Source: Toxorhynchites rutilus septentrionalis
Lineage: Eukaryota > Arthropoda > Insecta > Diptera > Culicidae
Assembly (NCBI RefSeq): GCF_029784135.1
Contig: NC_073745.1
Coordinates: 83,919,650 to 83,983,649 of the forward strand
Length of the DNA stretch: 64,000 nt
Direction of reading: 5' to 3'
Shown: positions 55,823 through 64,000 of the stretch, piece by piece
How the letters are laid out: each line of letters starts with the position of its first letter
Position numbering within the stretch: position 1 is the first letter of the stretch
Notes under the pieces: generated by a model
Seen by the model: the letters and a program-made list of their open reading frames with translations, nothing else
The model's database searches: none
What the model was told of the DNA's origin: nothing
Program-made: the position numbers and the translations under genes

Positions 55823-57120
55823 AAGGGTATGTCACATCAAATTGCATCACCGAAAAAACGCTGTAGAAATTTGCCCAGTAGTCCGATCCTTTTGAAAATT
55901 TTAGACAGTAAAATGAAAACTATTAAACAACTTTTGGCATTTTCTTTTTATTCATACTTGGAGCCCAAGCCCGTATGCTCGCACCATCCTCTTTACCCCG
56001 TCCATAAGATTCTGTACAACGTCAGGTTGTAGTTTTTTTTGAACAGAAATCCATTTTCTCTTGAAGTCCGCCTCCGATTTGACAACTTTTGGGTTCTTCC
56101 GGAGGGCCTGCTTCATAATCGCCCAATATTTCTCTATTGGGCGAAGCTCCGCCGCGTTGGACGGGTTCATTTCCTTTGGCACGAAGGTGACCCCGTTGGC
56201 TTCGTACCACTCCAACACGTCCTTTGAATAGTGGCACGAAGCGAGATCCGGCCAGAAGATGGTCGGGCCCTCGTGCTGCTTCAATAGTGGTAGTAAGCGC
56301 TTCTGTAGGCACTCCTTAAGGTAAACCTGCCCGTTTACCGTGCCGGTCATCACCAAGGGGGCGCTCCGCTTTCCGCAAGAGCAGATCGCTTGCCACACCA
56401 TGTACTTTTTGGCAAACTTGGATAGTTTCTGCTTGCGAATCTCCTCCGGAACGCTGAATTTGTCCTCTGCGGAGAAGAACAACAGGCCCGGCAGCTGACG
56501 AAAGTCCGCTTTGACGTAGGTTTCGTCGTCCATTATCAGGCAATGCGGCTTCGTCAGCATTTCGGTGTACAGCTTCCGGGCTCGCGTCTTCCCCACCATA
56601 TTTTGCCTTTCGTCGCGGTTAGGAGCCTTCTGAACCTTGTTTGTACGCAGGCCCTCCCGCTGCTTGGTCCGCTGGACGAATGAACTTGACAAATTCAGCT
56701 TATTGGCGACATCCCGAACCGAACTTCTCGGATCACGTCTAAACTGCTTAACTACGCGCTTGTGATCTTTTTCACTGACTGAGCATCCATTTTTGCCGTT
56801 CTTCACCTTCCGGTCGATGGTTAGGTTCTCGAAGTATCGTTTTAGTACTCTGCTGACCGTGGATTGGACGATTCCCAGCATCTTACCGATGTCCCGATGT
56901 GACAACCCCGGATTCTCGAAATGAGTGCGCAGGATTAATTCACGACGCTATTTTTCGTTCGACGACATTTTTCCAAATTTACGAAAAATTGACAGTGAAG
57001 CATGGCCAACGTGATCTATACACTCTTATCTGATTATAAGCGAAAGCTGAAGATATAATTCCTAAAAATTAAATTTCTACAGCGTTTTTTCCGTGATGCA
57101 ATTTGATGTGACACACCCTT
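55823..57120 (-). mobile_element. ITmD37E transposon
   Basis: A 1298-bp element with 50-bp terminal inverted repeats (two mismatches; outer end aagggtatgtcacatcaaat) at 55823-55872 and 57071-57120, flanked by TA on both sides. The single gene runs on the minus strand. Length, TA duplication and DD37E spacing match the mosquito ITmD37E family. Both ends look usable, so it may be mobile if a full transposase is available. Confidence 0.95.
55952..56968 (-). pseudogene. ITmD37E transposase, one early stop codon
   Basis: From ATG at 56966-56968 the frame is open to the stop at 55952 except for TAG at codon 7 (56948-56950). After it come the N-terminal helix-turn-helix motifs (GLSHRDIGKML, STVSRVLKRYF; SSVRDVANKLN) and a catalytic domain. 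With the residue encoded at 56903-56905 as 1: D127 (MDDETY), D220 (FWPDLASCHYSK) and E258 (ELRPIEKYW). There are 37 residues between the second and third acidic residues, so DD37E. All three catalytic residues remain. The family normally starts at the upstream ATG, so the stop would remove the product unless read through or a later start is used. Confidence 0.92.
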
Positions 57121-57606
57121 TATTATCTCACAACATACACACCGACACTGAGAGCCTTCGAAACATCAACTTCATAACGTTAAAATAATGAAACTTCGTT
57201 TGTTTGTATGAATGTGGGGGAGTTAAAACTGGCACATGGAAATATCACTTTTATCCGAATTTAAAAAAATGTACGTTTTTAATTGATAAATTACTTCCTG
57301 AAAATGGCATTTTTACATGGATGCGGTGGGCAATCAAAGGTAAACACAACGACTGACGTCACTATTTGCGAAATAGTTATGGCAGCGCATGCTATGTCGC
57401 TCGAAACTCGACCATCTTCATTACCTTTTTCAAGGACATTGCGTTAACACTAAATGCATTAAAAAAATGTACTAATTTCGGATGGCGATGAAAATAAACT
57501 ACAAAAGATAATTTATAGGAACAAATTTTCTTCAAATCTCACGTTTATTAAGTCTACAACAAAAATGTTTCAAGGATGTTGATTTGCAGCAGCACTGTCA
57601 AGCAAC

Positions 57607-58560
57607 TTGATGATTTTTCCATACTGCAAGCTCCACCCCACAGCGAAGGAGTTGGACATCCTGAGGCACTTTGTGTCCGCCAGATATAGCCGATCTGGTA
57701 TTTACAATATCATCTCTTTGCCACTCCTTAAGCCGGGAGATCCAAGCAACCGGTCAAACGGTGGAGAAGAATCTGGTCAAAATGGACATTTTTATGCGGA
57801 AGCGTCAGACGAGACTGACCGTATTTGAGCAGCAGTCAATCACCCAGAAGGAGTGGTTTCAGGTGCTGGTGAAAAACTTCTTTCCGGCGAAAGAAGTGAA
57901 AAACTTCTTTTCGTGCTCATAATGGAAGACGACACGTGTTTAATACTAGAATTCAACGAGTGCAAGGGACCGGATACTTTACGTTCCCCAGATAAATGAT
58001 GGCGACGAATATATCACCCACATCAAGTTCTCCAAGAAGGTCATTCTCTGACAAACGAGAAGGGAATGTCCAAGCCGCTCTTCTTTCGAGTCATATGGTA
58101 AACTGGGAGATATACAGTACGAAGTGCTTGCCGGAAGTTGCGAAGGTGATGTGGTCGAACCTGGGATCAGCCCATTATGCCAAAAGATCACTGGAGGATG
58201 GATCGGCTGGAGATAAAACGCCAACCTTCCCAACATCCCCTAGCTGCGACCGATAGAAAACTTTTGGGCGAATGGCCAAAATGGAGAGACAGCCGACCAC
58301 CAAAGCCACGAAAAGGAAAAAAAACACGCTGACATACATCTTCTCATCGGCCGAGGTTCCAGCCAACTTCCGTAAGGCCGCCAAGCGTTTCATTTACGAT
58401 ACTTCATCAAACAACACTGTCTCTTCCTGTCCCGTATACACTAGTTATTCCGGCTTATTCAACACGTTAAGCCCTGACCGAGCTAGGGAACCAAAGATGA
58501 ACTTTTCGTCTGACTCACGTTGGTCCCTGCGGATCAATAGGGGACTTTTATAAAAATCAT
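57607..58560 (+). pseudogene. Decayed ITm-type transposase, copy B
   Basis: Fragments in changing frames on the plus strand: FPYCKLHPT and RSGIYNIIS (first HTH, 57613-57720), ATGQTVEKN and MRKRQTRL (about 57740-57815), LASAHYAKRSLE-like HYAKRSLE (58170-58200), and LRPIENFWA (about 58238-58275), the motif with the third catalytic residue. Wording around the acidic residues is close to the intact ITmD37E gene nested 500 bases away, so this looks like an older relative. Many frameshifts and stops make it non-functional. Confidence 0.6.
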
Positions 58561-58883
58561 TTTCTAATTTTGTTGCTGTCGTTTCCATTTGAGACTTTCT
58601 AAACAAAAAGTCCACTGTCGGTGCGATGAAACCAGCTCAACGTATTAATCTTTGGATGCATTGGAAGATCTCTTGAACAGTCTGTCAAATAAAATTTTTT
58701 TTTGTGGGTCATCCATTTAGAAAATCAACATGATCAAATTGTGATTTAGAAATATATTGATATCGCGGGACATTTTCGTTTCTTCTGCCAAATGTGGGAC
58801 GTTTCGCGGGACGGAATCTTACGCGGGACATTTTGCTGAAATGCGGGACTGTCCCGCGTAACGCGGGACGTCTGGTCAGTTTA

Positions 58884-60191
58884 TCTATGTGTGTTTCTAC
58901 ACGTACAATCCGCGTGACAATGAACAATTCATTCTCAAGATTGAGGCCGATTTCAAAAGTAATTCAGAGACTACTAGAAGCACAAAAAATATTTGTTTTG
59001 TTCAAATCTTGCATCTTCATTTAGAAAATTAAAGTTGAGTAAAAAGTCAATCGGTTTTTTCTTCTTAAAGCTTGTTATGAACTCCAAACTATTACTCGCT
59101 CCTAGTCAAACAGATCTTGAACAAAAACACTAAAAAGACTGTCTAAGGCGGGTAGTATGGCGAACTGTCCGGACCTATTTTCTTGGCTACCACGAGTTCA
59201 GGTTTCGGAGATCCCAAGAATGTTATAGGGAATAAACATGAGGGGCCTGATTCTCGAATACACTTCACGGTGGAAATGAAATGAAATGCGATGACAACGG
59301 TACGGTGTCGACATCTGGATACGAATTTAGTTTCCCACTAAAACTAATGATAAGTTTTAGTATCAAATTATCTTCAGATAAAATTTTTGTATGAGATTAT
59401 TATACCACATGAAGAAAACAAAGTTTAATCACAATAAACAAAAAAAATACACAGAAGCAATGCTCATAGTTCGTTTCGTAGCCTTTAGCTTCGAGTACCA
59501 TATTTCCATTACTGTATTCCAACTTTGCATACTTGAAATCTCCAAACGAGAATTAGACTACTTTTTGAAAGGGATCAAAGTTTTTTTTTCTTTTTTTTTT
59601 ACAGAAATATCCAACTCAAAAACTATAATACAGAACGGACTCGATTATATACAGTCTCTATTTTTTTCACTGTATATAATCGAATCCTGTATGAAATTGA
59701 GTCAAACAATTTTTTTATTTGTTTTTTATGCATATACTAGCTAACCCGACGAACTTTGTCCCGTCCATAATTTTGTTTTAGATAATTTCGAACATGCGAG
59801 TTTCCTCCCGGAATTATTATTATGAACTTTCAGTCGCGATCGATGATAAACAACATCATTAAAATAGCATTTGTGGTTTTATGGAACACTTTCCGATTTC
59901 GATTAAATTCAACATTTTTAATTTTTGTTTCAAAATAAACGTTTTTTAACATTTCCCTCCGAACTTATTCCATCTCTAAGGTGTACGTACTCCTCGGATT
60001 TGTAGGTTGGATCTGATGAATTTCAGGAACTCAGTCCCGAATTCGACATACAAGTCGAATACACACTGTTGGAACAATTAAGGAAATCATGAACGGCAAG
60101 TTTAATTCCACAAATGAGCAATTCCAAATGAAATCGACAAATGACAAAACATGAGTATTTTTGATTCGAATGAAAGTAAATAGTATATAGA
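58884..60191. other. Unassigned AT-rich DNA
   Basis: Contains a short inverted repeat (ctcgattatatacagt, 59640, facing actgtatataatcgaa, 59671). A phrase ctagctaacccgacgaactt at about 59740 is of a kind I have seen at insect repeat ends. From about 60110 the sequence already resembles, inverted, 62950-63000, so the next element may extend this far. No gene found; a 117-codon frame at 59391 has no motif. Confidence 0.4.
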
Positions 60192-60625
60192 GTATTGATG
60201 TCTAAACATGAAAAAAATATACACTGAGAAAAAAAATTAGTACTCTTTTTTTTATTTACAAAAAAATTCTTTAATTTGCAATATCCAAAATATATATTTT
60301 TTATTTATTTTTTATTTTTTCATATGAAATAGAAGTCATGTAGAAAATTTAAAAAATGGGTCCAAAATGGTAAAACTATTTTTGACGAACTTTGTGGAAC
60401 ATCTAATTTTTATGAATTTTCGAAACTTCGAATTTTTGTATGTTAACAATCATTTTTAGTCACAAATTATGATTTCTGATGTGATTTAAAACAAAAAAGC
60501 TCATTATAAATCTCCTTCTAAATGCAGCCATTCTCGAGATATTTTGAAACATATTTCTAATTTATTGTCTTTTTTATAGTAAATATTCCCTTTTAATATG
60601 TTTGTCGTGTTATTTAATTTTTTCA

Positions 60626-61882
60626 TTATTTTCTTATATTTCTATACACATTATGATAACTTGCTGCATTGTCGTTAGAGTACAACTTTGCTGCAACTTC
60701 ATTCTCGGATACAGGTACAAAAGAATGATACTTTTGGGAACCTGGAATTTGTTTGGTGTTATCATACATGCTACTCAACTCTTCCACACCCTGATCATAT
60801 TCTTCTTGTGACATATATGAAAATGACATTTTTGTAAGATAGTCTTCTTTTCGCTTGCTAGCCCAGTCAAATAACGTTTTTGCACTCGTAATCGGATGTT
60901 CATGCTGCCTAGCCAAACTAGCTCTTGTTGCCATCCGTTTTAATGTACCACCAATTGCATCACAAGGTCCTTTGCCGTGTGATGTTGCAAAAAAATGCCA
61001 TTCAGCGTCAATGTCGTATTTCGACTGACATAAACTCGCAAAATTTTTCCTATTTTTCTACTGGGATGCAGCACCATCCGACATGAATTCTATTCGTTTT
61101 ACCTGCATTGGTTGTTTCAAAAATGTTACCAATTTAGAAATAAAAACTTGCACAGCTATTGTCTCATGACTTAAAACTTTAGATATAACTACAAAGCTTA
61201 GATTTACCAGAGAACCTTTTTCATCTCTAAATAAACAACGAATGGATGGATTGTTGCTTGATCATTGTTCCAGTGATGACTTTGAACTTCATCTTGAAAC
61301 ACAAATGAATAATTTTCGGAAAAATCGCAAATCACAACAACCTCATTTTCTTGCAAATTAGCTTTTATATTGTTAAGAAATGTGGACTGTTGTGTTTTAA
61401 TGTAATCATTAGTAAGTAATTTTTCTATTTTTTCGCAAAAATACGATACAAATTCTTCCACCGGTTTAACAAGAGTTTCTATGTCGCATCGATCAGTAGA
61501 AATCCATTGTGCATAAGTGATTTCAATTAAATTGCGTTCCTGAAGCTCATCTAGAAACCAGTTTAAAAACTCGTCCATTGTTGGGCATTTTTTTACATTC
61601 ACGAAAGTAACAGTATTTTGATCTATTTGATATGTTACATAGTATTTTTTCCATATATTCCCTGCATTCAATGTTAAAGGAATATTTTTCGAGACTATGA
61701 AGCATAAGATTTACATTTTCATGGAATGTACAAACACAAATATTGTATCCCATTGACTTAAGTTTCTCAATCATTGACACGATTAAGAAACGTTTTTCAG
61801 ATGAACATTTCTTACCGTTTTTCGGAAACGGTCTACAACACGAAAAAAAAATTGTAGTCCATTGTGGTATACTGTTATTCAC
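60626..61882 (-). pseudogene. Transposase-like protein of an uncharacterised family, nearly intact
   Basis: Minus strand, about 400 codons in three frames: a start region (61882 down to about 61660), the main piece 61671-61204 and the end piece 60934-60626. Motifs in order: VVICDFSENYSFVFQDEVQS (61340-61270), HHWNNDQATIHPFVVYLEM, FMSDGAASQ with a TAG at 61058-61060, HFFATSHGKGPCDAIGG (near 60960-61010), RMATRASLARQHEHPITSA. Frameshifts lie near 61660 and 61217. I know similar proteins from many animals, sometimes annotated Cc8L18.2-like, without a proven role. DFxEN, SDG and CDxIGG are placed as acidic residues of an RNase H-fold nuclease, so a transposase role is inferred. Confidence 0.65.
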
Positions 61883-61932
61883 TCTATAAGGAAGATTATT
61901 CGACTGATGAACGATGTTTGAATATGAATAAC

Positions 61933-62048
61933 TTTATATACATTATAGAGGTACCTTAAAAGTATCTGACTTTATATACCTGTACAGAGGTAGCTTAAAG
62001 ATACCTGACTTTATATACCTATACAGAGGTAGCTAAGAGATACCTGGC
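61933..62048 (-). repeat. Three 39-bp tandem repeats upstream of the transposase-like gene
   Basis: tttatatac(c)...cagaggtagctt... units start at 61933, 61971 and 62010. They lie between the gene's 5' end and the right-hand arm, each with a TATATA core, so they could be promoter or protein-binding repeats. Confidence 0.85.
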
Positions 62049-62763
62049 TTCAGGTATAATCTAGGCATAACGTAAACAAGTTAATTATATTTGTACCCAT
62101 AACGTCCGGTTGAATCAACAAGATGTATATTTCAATTCTACTGTTCGTGTTTTGATTGTGTAACACGAATAATATGTTAAAAGTTTTTATTGAGATAAAA
62201 AAAAAGATTTTTTAATATCGCTACGTTTTGTGTTAACCCACATGTCTTCAAATGTTTTTCAACGTAACTCCTAAACATATATTTTTACCATAATGATGTA
62301 TTTGGAAAAGTTGTTGGAAATTATAAGCAAATTCATAAAATTTCATGAACATGACGGTATAACACGACAAACATATTAAAAGGGAATATTTACTATAAAA
62401 AAGACAATGAATTAAAAATATTTTTCAAAACATCTCGAGAATGGCTGCATTTAGAAGGAGATTTATAATGAGCTTTTTTGTTTTAAATCACATCAGAAAT
62501 CATAATTTGTGGCTAAAAATAATTGCTGACATACAAAAATTCGAAGTTTCGGAAATTCATAAAAATTAGATGTTCCACAAAGTTTGCCAAAAATAGTTTT
62601 ACCATCTTGGACCCATTTTTTAAATTTTCTACATGACTTCTATTTTACATGAAGAAATTTAAAAAAAATAATAAATATATTGTAAATAAAAAGGTTTTTT
62701 TTAAATAAAAAAAAGAGTACTATTTTTTTCAGTGTATATTTTTTCATGTTTAGACATCAATAC

Positions 62764-63059
62764 GCTATAACTCTCTCTAAGACACTATTTCGGTACGACT
62801 CATAGTTTTTCAGATATAAATTATCAAAGATTTCTCCTACTAAAATCGATACGCCCTTTTCAAAAGGTACGCTTGAGTTAAAAAAATTCCCAATTGCTGT
62901 GGAAAAAGTCATATACAAACGGAATACAAACTTTCATTCGAATCAAAAATACATGTTTTTAAAATCTACATTTTTTGGACGATTTCATTTGGAATTGCAC
63001 AAAATTGGAAGGGAAATCAAACTTCAAAACAAAATGTAATTCGAATCAGTAGATTATAG
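62764..63059. other. Spacer, possible outer part of the long inverted repeat
   Basis: 62950-63000 resembles the inverse of 60110-60170 (attccaaatgaaatcg; tttttgattcgaatgaaag). The remainder has no motif. Confidence 0.4.
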
Positions 63060-63640
63060 CAGAAAATCAGTAAATTATTTCAATCCGTTGATCCGCTTTC
63101 GAGTTTATTCCCGACATACGAACACCAACATATTTTTTATTTATATAAATGAGCAATTTTCGCTGAATAAATGAAATTTCAATTTTATATGTTTTGCTAA
63201 TTTCCCGAAATATGTATTCTTGTTTTGATAACTTCTTAGGCATACAAACCCGACGAAGACCAAAACGCATCAAACCTGAGAATAATTTTCGAAATTTATT
63301 GATTCGTTCTCGAGTTGGAACGTGTTTTATGGGCACCAAATCATTTTTATTTACATAAAATGCGCATATTCCACCTGACAATCCTTGATGATTTCACAAT
63401 AACGAAACATACATCTCAGTGTCGTCAAAGTTTATTCCAGTTGAAGAAATTAGCTCCGGTTGGACAAACTTGTTTATATATAAGATGAAGACATCTCAAA
63501 TCGGACCATTCCTTCCTCGAGTTTTGCGCTTACCAATACATTTGGCGATCTATTTTTATTTATATAGTTGTAAGATTCAGGAGTGCGTTTCTTCACCTGA
63601 AAATCCACAACCACTTATGAAAATAAGATCAATTTAGTTA
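63060..63640. repeat. Three diverged tandem units of about 208 bp
   Basis: tttttatttat(a/t)ta.a recurs at about 63134, 63343 and 63550, each time after a tctcgagtt-type phrase and a ccaa.ac.tt phrase at constant distance. Units are much diverged. The 104-codon minus frame at 63067-63381 shows the same internal repetition and is not regarded as a gene. Confidence 0.6.
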
Positions 63641-63759
63641 GCGATGTAATTTTAGAACATGTAGGAATTCAATTTCATGTATATTCTTATTTTTCTTTAG
63701 AGTTTTCCGAAAAAATTTCATGTATGGTTGGAATATGGTTGGTTGTAATATGTGTAATA

Positions 63760-63995
63760 TTTTTATGGGACCATTCTCCTCCTTCCACAGAAGGGAGGGC
63801 TCATAGAAACATTTCTTGCCGCCTGAACCCTCCACATGCCAAATTTGTTCCATTTGCTTGATTAGTTCTCGAATTACGCAGCCCCCTCTTAGAGAGGGAG
63901 TGTCGAATTACTATAAAAATACTTCTTGCCCCTAAGACTTCCACATACTGAATTTGGCTCCATTTGCTTGATTAGTTCTCACGTCATGTAGAAAT
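63760..63995. repeat. Two tandem units of about 110 bp at the window end
   Basis: catttgcttgattagttctc occurs at 63851 and 63961, each preceded by a tcttgcc..c.....ccacat segment and a run of G- or C-rich sequence. The phrase gattagttctcga also echoes the 208-bp units, so both may belong to one satellite-like array that continues past the window. Confidence 0.75.
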
Positions 63996-64000
63996 TTGAG

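Larger units (their letters stand above)
55187..58883 (+). mobile_element. hAT-like composite element, copy B, with nested ITmD37E
   Basis: Ends taaagtgaccaga and tctggtcagttta are inverted repeats with one mismatch; ctatgtg occurs on both sides (7 bp, with one extra t on the right). It aligns with copy A (10562-11878) at both ends and in the interior but is longer: it keeps about 395 bp that copy A lost, and has an extra block of about 1.9 kb around 55.5-57.4 kb that includes the ITmD37E element. Both copies share the internal decayed transposase, so the composite existed before the copies spread. Confidence 0.62.
60192..62763 (-). mobile_element. Long-terminal-inverted-repeat transposon of unfamiliar type
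   Basis: Arms of about 421 bp (60192-60612) and 404 bp (62360-62763) are inverted copies of each other: gtattgatgtctaaacatg at the outer end and gacaaacatattaaaaggg at the inner end. Similarity may extend outward to about 60110 and 63000 with a ~190-bp difference between arms. Between the arms lies one gene on the minus strand (60626-61882) and a triple 39-bp repeat upstream of it. No clear target duplication was found. The layout, one transposase-like gene between very long inverted repeats, is that of a cut-and-paste DNA transposon. Confidence 0.75.

Noticed and set aside
63067..63381. 104-codon minus frame with internal repetition
   Set aside because: The repetition follows the 208-bp DNA repeats; no protein family recognised.

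Overview
The window looks like transposon-dense, gene-poor insect DNA, most probably from an aedine-type mosquito. The grounds are an ITmD37E (DD37E) transposase, several tRNA-headed SINEs, a Ty3/gypsy element with 1.5 kb LTRs, P, hAT-like, mariner and Tc1 remnants, and many short repeats with G-rich ends. The genus is inferred from the repeat repertoire. I found no host protein-coding gene I can name with confidence. The only host-like signal is a histone-type 3' stem-loop at 52.16 kb.

Layout. 0-4.7 kb: unassigned DNA, a 34/35-bp minisatellite (3.24-3.69 kb) and a possible copia-type 3' LTR. 4.74-6.29 kb: a G-rich-ended repeat carrying two later insertions, a P-type element that still encodes part of a THAP finger and a SINE-like insert; a second, inverted copy at 46.1-46.7 kb lacks both and acts as an empty-site control. 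6.78-7.51 kb: a mariner that lost its catalytic domain. 8.0-8.8 kb: a repeat with a TATA/initiator-like core, matched in inverted orientation by the first 235 bases. 10.56-11.88 kb: a hAT-like element holding a decayed DD37E-type transposase. 12.3-12.9 kb: LINE ORF1 fragment. 13.9-15.9 kb: AT-rich inverted repeats with a LINE 5' piece set between (TA)n tracts. 17.3-23.5 kb: 2.2 tandem copies of a 2.8 kb unit containing a decayed gene of a multicopy family. 25.4-29.4 kb: a MITE-like repeat, a 209-bp tandem repeat, a SINE and two LINE reverse-transcriptase ends.

34.6-45.0 kb: a young, apparently complete Ty3/gypsy element (near-identical LTRs, ACTT target duplication, gag, and a pol in the -1 frame with GGGAAAC beside the gag stop), inserted in a second copy of the 25.5 kb repeat. 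45.4-52.2 kb: SINEs, a rearranged Tc1 remnant, a CENP-B-type HTH fragment, tandem repeats and the histone-type stem-loop. 54.2-58.9 kb: a G-rich-ended repeat followed by a second hAT-like copy, into which a nearly intact ITmD37E element has jumped. 60.2-62.8 kb: the most unusual object, a 2.6 kb element with ~400-bp inverted arms around a damaged gene with RNase H-like acidic motifs, preceded by three 39-bp repeats. 63.06-64.0 kb: satellite-like tandem repeats.

The contents interact as insertions within insertions rather than as a pathway: older repeats serve as targets for younger ones, so relative ages can be read from nesting. Motif and family recognition is from memory and reading by eye; no alignment or database search was run.
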